Of a stretch of DNA of 64,000 bases, positions 1-9,853 are shown piece by piece (the stretch's first letter is position 1; each line of letters opens with the position of its first letter). Made by a program: the position numbers and the translations under genes. The notes below the pieces were generated by a model. That model was not told where the DNA came from. It saw nothing but the letters and a program-made list of their open reading frames with translations, and made no database searches. Origin of the DNA: Microvirga massiliensis (GTDB lineage: Bacteria > Pseudomonadota > Alphaproteobacteria > Rhizobiales > Beijerinckiaceae); contig NZ_LN811352.1 in the NCBI RefSeq assembly GCF_001006805.1, positions 680,454 to 744,453 of the forward strand, given 5' to 3'.

Positions 1-208
1 ACCCGGGCAACGCGACCGTGATGTCCAGGAATGGTGCGACACTCTTCCCGTCGACGAAGGCGGTGCCCTGGATCGCTTCATTCACGATCCGGCGAGGCAG
101 GTCGAGCGACATGAAATAGAACGGCTGCGACAGGAGCACGACCGCGCAGACGATGAGCTGCTCGCGTTTGGAGTGCTGCCAGATATAGCGGAACAGGCTC
201 TTGTCCAT
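1..208 (-). CDS. ABC exporter transmembrane subunit, N-terminus only
   Basis: Partial gene: the reading frame starts at 208 (begins MDKSLFRYIWQHS) and leaves the window at the left edge, so only about 69 residues are visible. A hydrophobic stretch at residues 18-36 fits the first membrane helix of a type-I ABC exporter, and the following SLDLPRRIVNEAIQG resembles N-termini of fused membrane/ATPase half-transporters of rhizobia. It is divergent from the glycosyltransferase run that starts at 372, separated by about 160 bp, so export of a glycan or lipid made by those enzymes is possible but is inference. The ATPase domain cannot be seen. Confidence 0.6.
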   Translation of the reverse strand, partial: MDKSLFRYIWQHSKREQLIVCAVVLLSQPFYFMSLDLPRRIVNEAIQGTAFVDGKSVAPFLDITVALPG

Positions 209-371
209 CAGGCGGAAACTACCATTCCGGGCAACTTGCGCGAAACCTCTTTTCCGGTGTTGTGTTGTCCAGGGGGCTGAGGTCTCGGTCGGGGGCCTCG
301 GAGACCCGATGGACGCTCGCCGTCATCCGTGCCACACACGCCCATCCTGACTAGCCGGACCAGCGCACCGG

Positions 372-1637
372 ATGCCGGAATCCACCAAGCGAGGATCTCC
401 CGGAGGGAATTGGCGGCCTGATCCGCGCCCTGCTCGAGTTCTCATCTACAGCCACGATACGTTCGGGCTGGGACATCTCCGCCGCTCCCGCGCCATCGCC
501 AATGCCATTGTCGAGCAATGGCCCGGGACCTCGATCCTCATCATCTCGGGCTCCCCAGTCATCGGCAGTTTCGATTTCGGCAGCGGTGTCGATTACGTAC
601 GGATCCCTGGCGTCACGAAGCTGCCGGATGGCGACTACCGGAGCCTCAACCTCAACGTTCCGATCGATGACGCAGTCGGGTTGCGGCAGGCCTTGATCCT
701 TCGGGCAGCACAGAGCTTCCGTCCGGATGTCCTGATCGTCGACAAGGAACCGACGGGGTTCCGGGGCGAGATCCTGCCGGCGCTGGAATATCTGAGAACG
801 CATGGCTGCCGTCTGGTCTTGGGAATCCGGGACGTCATGGACGAGGCTGGATTGCTGGTGCCGGAATGGGAGCGGAAGGGTGCGCCGGAGGTCCTCGCCC
901 GCTACTATGACGAAATCTGGGTCTATGGTCTCAAGCAGATCTACCAACCTCTGGCCGCCCTTGACTTGCCGCCGACCGTCCGGGAGCGGACTATCTACAC
1001 CGGCTACATTCGCCGCGAATTGCCTGAGCCGGCAGCCCCCAACCGCTATCCGAAGATCACCCGCCAGCCCTTCGTCCTGGTGACCACGGGCGGAGGTGGC
1101 GATGGCGAAGACATGATCGATTGGGTGATCTCGGCCTATGAGAGCGATCCGGGAATGGACATGCCGGCGCTGATCCTCTTTGGACCGTTCATCAACCGCG
1201 AGCGTCGGTTATCGTTCCTCGAGCGCATCTCGCGCCAGGCCCGGCTCGACGCGCTCACTTTCGACAATAAGGTTGAGGTGCTGATGAGTCGCGCCGAAGC
1301 CATCGTCGCGATGGGAGGCTACAACACCTTCTGCGAGATCCTGTCCTTCGACAAGCGCGCGCTCATCGTGCCCCGCACGAGGCCGCGTCTGGAGCAGGCG
1401 ATCAGGGCCGTGGAGGCTGAAAGGCTTGGTCTTGTGCGTATGCTGAGTGACGAGAACGAACCAAGGACACCCGGTCGCATGGCAGCGGCTCTGCGGGCCC
1501 TCCGCAAACAGCCTCGCCCATCGGAAGTCTTCGTTCCGGGCCTCCTCGATGGGCTGGACCGCATCAAGGAGCGGTTCGGCGCGATCCTGTCGGGGACGGG
1601 GGGCGCCGCATCGGCCATCGGTCAGGCAGCCGAGTAG
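372..1637 (+). CDS. GT28/MurG-like predicted glycosyltransferase
   Basis: 421 residues. After a short polar leader, the segment RVLIYSHDTFGLGHLRRS (about residues 22-39) is the typical first strand and glycine/histidine loop of predicted GT-B glycosyltransferases related to MurG (COG4671 type). Near residue 310 AIVAMGGYNTFCEILS is the C-terminal donor-binding loop seen in the same group (GGYNT). No membrane helix or signal peptide is apparent, so it should act at the cytoplasmic face on an activated sugar. It is the first gene of a rightward run and lies 6 bp before the next glycosyltransferase. Donor and acceptor cannot be told from sequence. Confidence 0.75.
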   Translation: MPESTKRGSPGGNWRPDPRPARVLIYSHDTFGLGHLRRSRAIANAIVEQWPGTSILIISGSPVIGSFDFGSGVDYVRIPGVTKLPDGDYRSLNLNVPIDDAVGLRQALILRAAQSFRPDVLIVDKEPTGFRGEILPALEYLRTHGCRLVLGIRDVMDEAGLLVPEWERKGAPEVLARYYDEIWVYGLKQIYQPLAALDLPPTVRERTIYTGYIRRELPEPAAPNRYPKITRQPFVLVTTGGGGDGEDMIDWVISAYESDPGMDMPALILFGPFINRERRLSFLERISRQARLDALTFDNKVEVLMSRAEAIVAMGGYNTFCEILSFDKRALIVPRTRPRLEQAIRAVEAERLGLVRMLSDENEPRTPGRMAAALRALRKQPRPSEVFVPGLLDGLDRIKERFGAILSGTGGAASAIGQAAE

Positions 1638-1643
1638 CCTTCC

Positions 1644-2915
1644 ATGCTCCCAGCCGGCCCGTCCCGCCGGATCGCCGTGGTGGTCAAAGGCTACCCCCGG
1701 CTGTCCGAGACCTTCATCGCCCAGGAGGTGCTTGCGCTGCAGCGCCGGGGCCTGAAGCAGGAAATCTGGTCGCTCCGGCACCCGACGGACCCTGCGCGGC
1801 ACCCGATGCATCGTCAGATCCGTGCCCCGGTGACCTACCTGCCGGAATACTTGTACCGGGCGCCGCTCCGCGTCCTCCGCGGCGCCCTATGGTGCGCCCG
1901 TCACGCCAGGATGCGGCATACGCTTCGGGTCTTCGGGAACGATCTGCGGCGCGATCTGACCGCGAACCGCATCAGGCGGCTGGGCCAAGCCCTGGTCCTG
2001 GCGCGGGAGCTGCAACCGGAAATATCGCACCTCCACGTCCATTACCTTCACACACCCGCCTCCGTGGTCCGATACGCCGCCTTGCTGACCGGACGCAGCT
2101 GGACCGTTTCGGCCCATGCCAAGGATATCTGGACCACCCCGGACTGGGAGAAGAGCGAGAAGCTCCAGGACGCGGCCTGGGCCGTCACCTGCACGCGCGA
2201 CGGTGCAGCCCATCTCCGGAGCCTTGCCCCGGACCCGGAGAAGGTCGGCCTCGTCCATCACGGGCTCGACCTCACGCGGTTTCCGGAGTCTCCGCCGGCG
2301 CGACCGCCACGCGACGGATCCGACCCGGCCGACCCGCTGCGAATCGTCAGCGTCGGACGCCTCGTCGCGAAGAAGGGATACGACGATCTCCTCCAGGCCT
2401 TGGCCGCCCTCCCCAAGGATCTCCACTGGCGTTTTGCACATATCGGCGGCGGCGAGTTCAAGGATTTCTATCGCCGCAACGCCGCCGCGGCGGGGATCGA
2501 GGCCCGCTGCGCTTTCCTCGGTGCACGCTCGCAGCCCGACGTGATCGCCCTGCTGCGCGAAGGCGACATCTTCGTGCTGCCTTCGAAGGCGGCTCCGAGC
2601 GGTGATCGGGACGGACTTCCCAACGTCCTGCTGGAAGCCGCGAGCCAGAGGCTCGCGATCGTCGCGACCGGGTTCGCGGGCATTCCGGAATTCGTTCGGG
2701 CCGGAATCGAGGGGGAACTCGTGGCGCCGGGTGACTGGGAAGGGCTCTCGAATGCGCTCAATCTCCTCGCCCGGGACCCTGATCGCCGGGCTGCGCTCGG
2801 AGAGGCCGCCTTTCACAGGCTGCGCCAGGATTTCTCCATGGAAGCCGGTATCGACCAGCTGGAAAGCCGGTTCCGGTCCATCGCTCCCGAGGCTCTGTCC
2901 AGCGAGCGATCGTGA
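1644..2915 (+). CDS. Glycosyltransferase family 4 (WcaL-like)
   Basis: 423 residues with a GT-B, GT4-type layout. The N-terminal half includes LSETFIAQEVLALQRRG, typical of colanic-acid-type transferases, and HLHVHYLHTPASV. The donor half starts at RIVSVGRLVAKKGYDDLL and ends with the acidic loop KAAPSGDRDGLPNVLLEAA, which matches the conserved GLPNVLLEA motif contacting the nucleotide sugar. The start follows the previous stop by 6 bp and the stop overlaps the next gene (GTGA), so translation is probably coupled. A role in envelope or exopolysaccharide synthesis is inferred from the family and the neighbours. Confidence 0.85.
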   Translation: MLPAGPSRRIAVVVKGYPRLSETFIAQEVLALQRRGLKQEIWSLRHPTDPARHPMHRQIRAPVTYLPEYLYRAPLRVLRGALWCARHARMRHTLRVFGNDLRRDLTANRIRRLGQALVLARELQPEISHLHVHYLHTPASVVRYAALLTGRSWTVSAHAKDIWTTPDWEKSEKLQDAAWAVTCTRDGAAHLRSLAPDPEKVGLVHHGLDLTRFPESPPARPPRDGSDPADPLRIVSVGRLVAKKGYDDLLQALAALPKDLHWRFAHIGGGEFKDFYRRNAAAAGIEARCAFLGARSQPDVIALLREGDIFVLPSKAAPSGDRDGLPNVLLEAASQRLAIVATGFAGIPEFVRAGIEGELVAPGDWEGLSNALNLLARDPDRRAALGEAAFHRLRQDFSMEAGIDQLESRFRSIAPEALSSERS

Positions 2916-4042
2916 CGACCGACGCCCCCGTCGTGGCGTTCTATGCGCCACTCAAGAGCCCCTTCCATCCTTCTCCCTCGGGAGACCGCACGATGGCTCT
3001 CCTGACCCTAAAGGCCCTGCAGGTCGCAGGGTTCGAACCACACCTCGCGAGCGAGTGCCGGACCCTCGACCTGCAGGGTGACGCGCAGGCGCAAGATCGC
3101 ATTCGGGCGCAGACGGCGGCCGCGGCCGAGCGGCTGCTGACCCATTACCGCAGCCTGCCGGACGAAAAGCGACCACGGCTGTGGTTTAGCTATCACGTCT
3201 ATTACAAGGCCCCTGACCTGATTGGCCCGGTTATCGCAGATGCGTTCGGGATCCCGTACGTGGTCGCGGAAGGATCGCGTTCCGCGAAGCGCGCCGTCGG
3301 ATCCTGGGCGGCCTTTCATGCTATCGCCGAGCAGGCGCTGGATCGCGCCGATGTCATCTTCGCAATGACCCGGCGCGACCGGGAAGGCCTCGTCGCTGCG
3401 GCCCGACCAGACCAGCGGATCATCGATCTTCCGCCCTTCCTGGACGAGGGAGAATGGCCCTGCATCCCCGCCCGGAAAGGTGGCGCACCGGCTCGTCTTC
3501 TGGCCGTCGGAATGATGCGGCCGGGTGACAAGCTCGAATCGTACCGCCTGCTCGCAGCCGCCCTGCAGCGGGTCGCGGCGGAACCCTGGATTCTCGACGT
3601 GGTCGGGGACGGCCCGGCCCGCCACGAGGTTGAAACCCTCCTTGCACCATTCTCACCTCGAGTCCGGTGGCATGGCGAGGTCCGCTCCCGCGCCGGGATA
3701 GCGGCGCTCTACGCCGAGTCCGATCTCCTCGTTTGGCCTGCGGTGAACGAGGCCTATGGGATGGCTCTTCTCGAGGCGCAGGCGATGGGCTGCCCTCCGG
3801 TTGCGGGCGCATTTGGCGGTGTGCCGGATGTGGTGCAGGATGGCGTGACCGGGCTTCTGACGAGGCCCGGCGACGTGGACGCATTCGCGGCGGCCATCAG
3901 CGAACTGCTCGTCGACCGCGAGCGCAGAGACCGCCTCGGCACCGCCGCATCCCGGTTCGTGCGAGGCGAGCGGACGCTGACCGTTGCCGCGGACATCCTC
4001 GGACGAGCCCTGAAACCTGTCCTTGCGATCGGGAGCGCATGA
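2912..4042 (+). CDS. Glycosyltransferase family 4
   Basis: 376 residues, GTG start overlapping the previous stop by 4 bp. It has the N-terminal FYAPLKSPFHPSPSGDRTMA loop and a C-terminal GT4 half with LLAVGMMRPGDKLESYRLL and the signature PAVNEAYGMALLEAQAMGCP (the E-x7-E region that binds the sugar nucleotide). No signal peptide is visible. The stop overlaps the start of the next gene (ATGA). As with its neighbours, the donor sugar cannot be predicted, but four overlapping glycan genes in a row point to one multi-sugar product. Confidence 0.85.
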   Translation: MTTDAPVVAFYAPLKSPFHPSPSGDRTMALLTLKALQVAGFEPHLASECRTLDLQGDAQAQDRIRAQTAAAAERLLTHYRSLPDEKRPRLWFSYHVYYKAPDLIGPVIADAFGIPYVVAEGSRSAKRAVGSWAAFHAIAEQALDRADVIFAMTRRDREGLVAAARPDQRIIDLPPFLDEGEWPCIPARKGGAPARLLAVGMMRPGDKLESYRLLAAALQRVAAEPWILDVVGDGPARHEVETLLAPFSPRVRWHGEVRSRAGIAALYAESDLLVWPAVNEAYGMALLEAQAMGCPPVAGAFGGVPDVVQDGVTGLLTRPGDVDAFAAAISELLVDRERRDRLGTAASRFVRGERTLTVAADILGRALKPVLAIGSA

Positions 4043-5979
4043 CACGGTCCATCCTGATCGTCGTCACCCACCTGCTTGGAGCGGGTCACCTGACGCGTGC
4101 TGCTGCCCTCGCCCGTGCGCTCGCCGCGACGGGACATCGTGTCGTGCTGGTTTCGGGCGGCATGCCCCAGACGCTGATCTCGTCCGGTGATGCGACCCTC
4201 GTGCAGCTCCCGCCCGTCCGCATCTCCGGTACGGATTTCACCAAGCTTCTCGATGAGACCGGCCAGCCCGTCGACGAGGCCAGGATGGAGGCGCGCCGAC
4301 GCCTTCTTCTGGAAACTTATGAGGAGATGCAGCCGGACGTCGTCGTCACCGAGCTTTTCCCGTTCGGTCGGCGGGTGCTCGCGGATGAATTCCTCGCCGT
4401 GCTCGAATCCGCGGAGGCAGCGCGGCCACGGCCGCTCGTCGTCTGCTCAATTCGCGACATCCTCGTATGGCCCAAGCGACCGGAGCGAGCGGAGGAAACC
4501 CATGCGCGCCTGCGACGGTTCTATGATCTGGTCCTCATGCATGGGGATGAGGAACTGGTACCGCTCTCGGCATCCTGGCCCGTCGACGATTCCATCAAGA
4601 GCTTCCTGAAACCGACGGGATATATCGATGATGGGATCCAGCCCTCGATTCCGCGGACCCCGCGGCGAGGCATCGTCGTCGCCGGCGGCTCGAGCGCCGC
4701 CGCCATACCGCTCTTGAGAGTGGCGCTCGAAGCGGCTCGCGGAATCTGGGAGCAACCCTGGCAGGTGCTGGTCGGGCAGGGAGTATCGGAATTCGATTTT
4801 CGGATGCTTCAGGAACTTGCCTCGGCGCATACGAGCGTCGAGCGTGCACAGCCGGATTACCGGCAGCGTCTCGCGTCCAGCGCTCTCTCGATCAGTCAGG
4901 CTGGCTACAACACGACCGTGGACCTTCTCCGCACGAGACCGCGCAGCATCCTGATACCGTTCGAGGCCGGAGGAGAGACCGAGCAGCGTCTGCGAGCAAA
5001 GTGCCTCGAAAAGGCCGGGAGAGCGATCGTCATCGCGGAGGGCGAACTCAACGCCTCTCGCCTCCAGGCAGAAATCAGAAAGTCGCTGGCAGGTCCCCTC
5101 CCCCCGGTTGCGGCGGTGAATCTCGATGGACTTGCGCGAAGCGTTTCGCACCTTGAAAGCTGGTGCCCGGCGCGTCCGTCTCTGGGCCGACCATTGCCCT
5201 TCGCGGCGCTAGACCACGCGCTGGACCGCGCCCGTGAGCGTGGAATCGAGATTTCATTCTGGTGGCGAGACGATGATGCGGTCGAAGCGACGCCAGCGCT
5301 CGAGCGGTTGCTCGGACTTGCGGCTGCCCATCACGTCCCGCTCGCACTCGCGGCAATTCCGGCCCGGATTCGACCGTCGCTGTCGGAGCGGATTTCCGAT
5401 GCCGAAAATGTGTCGATCCTGGTCCATGGCTTGCGCCACGCGAACCATGCTCCCCGCGGCGAGAAGAAGGCCGAATTCGGAGACCACCGCGCTCTGTCGG
5501 ACCTCCTCGGCGATGCGCGCGCGGGCCTCGAGAAGGCGCGGATCTCGATTCCCGGGAAGGTGTTGCCTGTCTTCGTTCCACCTTGGAACCGTGTTTCCCC
5601 TGCTCTCGTCTCCCAGCTCCGCAGGGCAGGATACTGGGGTCTCTCGGCCTTCCGGGATCGCACGACCGCCGGCCGGGCATCTGGCCTCCTCCAGGTCAAT
5701 GCTCACCTCGACCCGATTGCCTGGCATCGCGGCCGAGGCCTCGACGATCCGGCCTGCCTCGTCCGGCAATTGTCCGACTGCGTCGAGCGTCGTCTCACCG
5801 GAACGACCGATCCCCGGGAACCGATCGGGTTACTGACGCATCATCTCGTGCAAGATGGAGCAACTTGGGACTTTTGCGAGAAACTCCTCGGTTACCTGAA
5901 GGAACGGGCCGTTCCGTTCGCCGGTGCGGCTTCCCTGTTCACGCGTGAACCGCCATCCTCCGGAGAGCGCGACCGATGA
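4039..5979 (+). CDS. Fusion of MurG-like glycosyltransferase and polysaccharide-deacetylase-like domain
   Basis: 646 residues when started at 4039 (MTRSILIVVTH); the frame is open further upstream but that part overlaps the previous gene and is coding in another frame, and ATGA overlap with the previous stop supports 4039. Residues about 1-370 form a GT-B fold of the same type as the protein at 372 (GAGHLTRAAALARALA; later SQAGYNTTVDLL). After a linker, residues about 400-640 look like a NodB/DUF2334-type polysaccharide deacetylase: FWWRDDDAVEATPALERLL (metal-binding Asp pair), ILVHGLRHANHAPRG (His motif) and FVPPWNRVSPALV. A single protein could thus add a sugar and de-N-acetylate it, which is inference. 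Stop overlaps the next gene. Confidence 0.75.
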   Translation: MTRSILIVVTHLLGAGHLTRAAALARALAATGHRVVLVSGGMPQTLISSGDATLVQLPPVRISGTDFTKLLDETGQPVDEARMEARRRLLLETYEEMQPDVVVTELFPFGRRVLADEFLAVLESAEAARPRPLVVCSIRDILVWPKRPERAEETHARLRRFYDLVLMHGDEELVPLSASWPVDDSIKSFLKPTGYIDDGIQPSIPRTPRRGIVVAGGSSAAAIPLLRVALEAARGIWEQPWQVLVGQGVSEFDFRMLQELASAHTSVERAQPDYRQRLASSALSISQAGYNTTVDLLRTRPRSILIPFEAGGETEQRLRAKCLEKAGRAIVIAEGELNASRLQAEIRKSLAGPLPPVAAVNLDGLARSVSHLESWCPARPSLGRPLPFAALDHALDRARERGIEISFWWRDDDAVEATPALERLLGLAAAHHVPLALAAIPARIRPSLSERISDAENVSILVHGLRHANHAPRGEKKAEFGDHRALSDLLGDARAGLEKARISIPGKVLPVFVPPWNRVSPALVSQLRRAGYWGLSAFRDRTTAGRASGLLQVNAHLDPIAWHRGRGLDDPACLVRQLSDCVERRLTGTTDPREPIGLLTHHLVQDGATWDFCEKLLGYLKERAVPFAGAASLFTREPPSSGERDR

Positions 5980-7916
5980 CGATTGAACCGAAGGATCGTA
6001 TCATGGCGCCGGCACCCGAGCGGCTCGGAAGTGGCCCGGGGGAGAAAGCGAAAGCCCCTTTGCTGTCGGTACGGCAACTGGTTGTCGATTTTCGGACGGA
6101 CGCGGGCGATCTCCGCGCAGTCGACGGTCTGTCGCTCGATATTCCGGCCGGCCGTACCGTTGCGGTCGTGGGCGAATCCGGCTCCGGAAAGTCGGTCACT
6201 GCGCAGGCGATCATGCGCATTCTCCCGAAGGCGGCTCACATCGGCGGCGGCTCGATCGTTTTTCGGGATCCTGCGGGCCGTTATCCGCCCGTCGACATCG
6301 CCGGCCTCAAAGCGGACGGCGAGGAGATGCGTGCGCTTCGCGGCGGGCGCCTGGCGATGATCTTCCAAGAGCCGATGACGTCGCTGTCGCCCCTCCACAC
6401 GATTGGCGACCAGGTTTCCGAAGCCCTCCGAATTCATGCGGACGTGACCCAGGCCGAAGCGAAGAAGCGGGCAGTAGAAGTTTTTGCACGAGTCGGCTTC
6501 CCGAACCCGAAACGAGCCTTTCATACCTATCCGTTCGAGTTGTCCGGCGGCCTTCGTCAGAGGGCCATGATCGCGATGGGCCTGATCACCCACCCCGCCC
6601 TGCTCATCGCGGACGAGCCCACGACGGCGCTCGACGTGACGACTCAGGCGCAGATCCTCGACCTCATCAAGGAATTGCAAGCCGATACGGGCATGTCGGT
6701 ACTGTTGATCACCCATGATCTCGGCGTTGTCGCCAATGTCGCCGACGAGGTGGTGGTCATGTATCGCGGCCGGGTGATGGAGGCCGGCAGCCGCGAGGAG
6801 ATCTTCAGGAATCCGCAGCATCCCTATCTAAGGGCCTTGATGCGGGCCGTTCCACGCTTCGACATGAAGCCGGATGAGCGCCTGGTGCCGATCCGCGAGA
6901 TTCGCTCCGCTGCTCTGGCGCGCGCGGATGCGCCGCCCCGCAACGAGCCGGCTCGGCTCATTCTCAAGGCGGAGAACCTCCGCAAGACCTATACCTTGAG
7001 GACAGGCTGGTTCTCGGGCCGGGTGAGGACCATCGACGCGGTGAAAGGGGTCAACCTGACGCTCCGCGCCGGAACGACATTGGGGCTCGTTGGCGAGTCC
7101 GGCTGCGGCAAGACCACCGTCTCGAAGATCATCATGCGCGCGATCACACCCGATCAGGGACGCGTATTGTTCGATGACGGCACAGGGCCGCAAAACGTCC
7201 ATGAACTGTCCGGAGAAGCCCTGACGCGCTACCGAAGGTCGGTGCAGTTCGTCTTCCAGGATCCATTCTCGTCTCTGAACCCACGGATGACGGTGTATGA
7301 GATCCTCACCGAGCCGCTGAAGATCCACCAGGTCGGCAGTCCGGACGAGCGCTATCACCGGGCCAAGCAACTCCTCGACATGGTGGGATTGGATCAGCGC
7401 GCGTTGCGCCGCTATCCTCACTCGTTCTCCGGGGGCCAGAGGCAGCGACTCGGCATTGCCCGAGCCCTCGCCCTGGAGCCTCGCGCGCTGCTCTGCGATG
7501 AGCCCGTCTCGGCCCTCGACGTTTCTGTACAGGCACAAATCCTCAATCTTCTGAAGGATCTCCAGTCGGCGCTTGGTCTGTCGTACCTGTTCGTGTCCCA
7601 CAATCTCGCCGTCGTCGATTACATCGCCGACACGATCGCCGTCATGTGCAGGGGCTACATCGTCGAGGAAGCACCGAAATCCCTGCTGTTCCGAAACCCG
7701 GCACATCCTTACACGCAGGCCCTTCTCGCAGCCGTTCCCGACCCGGATATCGACCGCCCCCTCGACTTCGCGAAGCTGCGCACGGGCCGTTTCTCCAACC
7801 CGGCTGATTGGCCGGAGCCCTACAGGCTCCTAGGAGGCGAGGCAGGGACCATGGTCGAGATCGAGCAGGGTCACTTCGTTCGCACTGCGCCATCCGCAAT
7901 CCTGGAGGCAGCCTGA
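5976..7916 (+). CDS. Dual ATPase of family-5 (oligopeptide-type) ABC importer
   Basis: 646 residues carrying two complete ABC ATPase domains, the arrangement of YejF/GsiA. First domain: Walker A GESGSGKS near residue 67, signature LSGGLRQRAMIAMGL, Walker B LLIADEPTTALDVT. Second domain: Walker A GESGCGKTTVS near 375, signature FSGGQRQRLGIARALAL, Walker B ALLCDEPVSALDVS. Each domain is followed by the RNPQHPYLRALM / RNPAHPYTQALL segment of the oligopeptide/dipeptide C-terminal domain. It overlaps the fusion gene upstream (ATGA) and the binding-protein gene downstream (TGATG), so the whole run is probably one operon. It powers the two permeases at 9850 and 10866. Confidence 0.93.
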   Translation: MTIEPKDRIMAPAPERLGSGPGEKAKAPLLSVRQLVVDFRTDAGDLRAVDGLSLDIPAGRTVAVVGESGSGKSVTAQAIMRILPKAAHIGGGSIVFRDPAGRYPPVDIAGLKADGEEMRALRGGRLAMIFQEPMTSLSPLHTIGDQVSEALRIHADVTQAEAKKRAVEVFARVGFPNPKRAFHTYPFELSGGLRQRAMIAMGLITHPALLIADEPTTALDVTTQAQILDLIKELQADTGMSVLLITHDLGVVANVADEVVVMYRGRVMEAGSREEIFRNPQHPYLRALMRAVPRFDMKPDERLVPIREIRSAALARADAPPRNEPARLILKAENLRKTYTLRTGWFSGRVRTIDAVKGVNLTLRAGTTLGLVGESGCGKTTVSKIIMRAITPDQGRVLFDDGTGPQNVHELSGEALTRYRRSVQFVFQDPFSSLNPRMTVYEILTEPLKIHQVGSPDERYHRAKQLLDMVGLDQRALRRYPHSFSGGQRQRLGIARALALEPRALLCDEPVSALDVSVQAQILNLLKDLQSALGLSYLFVSHNLAVVDYIADTIAVMCRGYIVEEAPKSLLFRNPAHPYTQALLAAVPDPDIDRPLDFAKLRTGRFSNPADWPEPYRLLGGEAGTMVEIEQGHFVRTAPSAILEAA

Positions 7917-9853
7917 TGCGCAAGCCTGTCGCCTACCGGGCAGCCCCTCTGGCGTTGCTGCTGGGCGCGCTCTCGTTCTACCCGGCGCGCGCCGAACCGC
8001 CTGCTGAACCACCACTTCTGGCCGAGCGGGTCGCAAAGGGCGAGTTGCCGCCTACGGCGCTGCGAATCCCGAAAGCACCTCTGATCGTGGATCTTGCCGC
8101 CAGGGGTGAACAGATCGGGCGGCAGGGCGGAGAGGCCGTCACCCTGATCTCGCGGGCGCGCGACATCCGTTACCTGTCGACTACCTCCTATACCCGTCTC
8201 GTCGGCTACAACGAAAGACTGGAGCTCAAGCCGGATCTGCTCGAGAGCGTCGAGGTGGAAGAAAACAGGATCTTCACCTTCCACCTTCGACCCGGTCATC
8301 GCTGGTCCGATGGCCACCCGTTCACCGCCGAGGCGTTCCGTTACTTCTGGGAAGACGTAGCGCTGAATCCGGAGCTTTCACCGGCGGGTGTGCCGGAGTT
8401 CATGATCGTCGACGGAAAGCGACCACGCTTCGAAGTGCTCGACGATCTCACGGTCCGCTATAGCTGGGACAAGCCCAATCCCCGATTTCTGCCACAGCTC
8501 GCGGCACCGATCGACCCGGCGATCTACAGGCCGGCGCATTATCTCAAGAAGTTCCACGCAAAATACGCGAACGTAGAGGAACTCAACGAGGCAGCGAGAA
8601 AGCAGAAGCTCAAGTCGTGGGCTGCGCTGCATAGCCGGCTCGACGACATGAAGGAGCAGACGAATCCGGATCTGCCGACGCTGATGCCCTGGCGTGTCAT
8701 GAATGCGGCGCCGGCCTCCCGGTTCATCTTCGAGCGCAACCCCTATTATCACCGTGTCGACACAGCCGGTCAGCAAATGCCCTATATCGACCGAGTTATC
8801 ATAGACGTAGCGTCGGGAGGCCTTCTGGCTGCGAAGGCCAATGCCGGCGAGGTTGATCTCCTATACCGCGGACTGAACATGTCCGACGTGCCGATCCTGA
8901 AGGAGGGCGAGAAGGCGCAAGGTTATCGCACCCTGCTCTGGCCATACGCCCGCGGGTCGGAACTCGCGCTCTATCCCAATCTCAACACGATCGATCCGGT
9001 CTGGCGTGCCCTGAACCGTGACGTTCGCTTCAGACGCGCGCTCTCCTACGGAATCGATCGCCATACCCTCAACAACGCTCTCCTGTTCGGGCTCGGAACG
9101 GAAGGCAACGACACCGTCGTTGCGGAGAGCCCGCTGTTCTCGCCCGAATTCAGGACGCTGCACGCGACGTACGATCCCGCCAAGGCATCGCGCCTGCTCG
9201 ACGAGATCGGGTTGACCAAGCGGGATTCCACAGGGATCCGGCTTCTGCCCGATGGCCGCCAGCTCGAAATCATCGTGGAGACGGATGGCGAGAGCAGCAT
9301 GCTCGTCGACGGGCTCACTCTGATCAGTGAATTCTGGCGCGAGATTGGGGTGAAGCTCTTCATCAAGCCACAGGACCGCACCGTCCTGCGCAATCGCGCC
9401 TTTGCCGGACTGACCGTCATGGTCGCGGCTCAGGGGCTCGACAATGCAGTCCCCACGCCGATCATGCCGCCGACCGAGCTCGCTCCCATGCGCCAGGACA
9501 ATTATGCCTGGCCGAAATGGGGGCAGTTCTTCGAGACGAAAGGAAAGAACGGCGAGGAGGTCGACCTACCTGAGGCCAAAGCCCTGCTCGAGAGCTACGA
9601 GGCCTGGATGACGACGAGCGACCGCGAGGTTCAGGCCCAGGCCTGGCGGGCCATGCTCGCCAATCATGCCGAGAACCAGTGGGCGATCGGCACGGTCGCC
9701 GGCGCCCTTCAGCCGATCGTGCTTCGGAACGGCCTTCGGAATCTGCCGGAACGGGCCCTCTACAGCTGGGAACCCACGGCCATGATCGGGATCTACCGCG
9801 TGGACGAAGTCTTCTGGGATCGGGCCCCTACGAAGGAAGCGCGACTGCCATGA
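7916..9853 (+). CDS. Family-5 ABC transporter substrate-binding protein, periplasmic
   Basis: 645 residues, longer than the usual 500-540 of DppA/OppA, as in the subgroup found in rhizobia beside YejBE-like permeases. The start at 7916 gives a clear signal peptide (MRKPVAYRAAPLALLLGALS, cleavage after about ARA). Recognisable family features are FTFHLRPGHRWSDGHPFTAE near residue 120 and FRRALSYGIDRHTLNNAL near 375. The ligand is unknown. Linkage to glycan genes on one side and glpD-glpK on the other suggests that a sugar- or glycerol-containing compound, rather than a peptide, is worth testing. The stop overlaps the first permease start. Confidence 0.9.
   Translation: MRKPVAYRAAPLALLLGALSFYPARAEPPAEPPLLAERVAKGELPPTALRIPKAPLIVDLAARGEQIGRQGGEAVTLISRARDIRYLSTTSYTRLVGYNERLELKPDLLESVEVEENRIFTFHLRPGHRWSDGHPFTAEAFRYFWEDVALNPELSPAGVPEFMIVDGKRPRFEVLDDLTVRYSWDKPNPRFLPQLAAPIDPAIYRPAHYLKKFHAKYANVEELNEAARKQKLKSWAALHSRLDDMKEQTNPDLPTLMPWRVMNAAPASRFIFERNPYYHRVDTAGQQMPYIDRVIIDVASGGLLAAKANAGEVDLLYRGLNMSDVPILKEGEKAQGYRTLLWPYARGSELALYPNLNTIDPVWRALNRDVRFRRALSYGIDRHTLNNALLFGLGTEGNDTVVAESPLFSPEFRTLHATYDPAKASRLLDEIGLTKRDSTGIRLLPDGRQLEIIVETDGESSMLVDGLTLISEFWREIGVKLFIKPQDRTVLRNRAFAGLTVMVAAQGLDNAVPTPIMPPTELAPMRQDNYAWPKWGQFFETKGKNGEEVDLPEAKALLESYEAWMTTSDREVQAQAWRAMLANHAENQWAIGTVAGALQPIVLRNGLRNLPERALYSWEPTAMIGIYRVDEVFWDRAPTKEARLP

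Noticed and set aside
3667-4038. Long N-terminal extension of the glycosyltransferase-deacetylase gene
   Set aside because: It lies wholly inside the preceding glycosyltransferase gene in another frame; the ATGA overlap at 4039 is the likely start.
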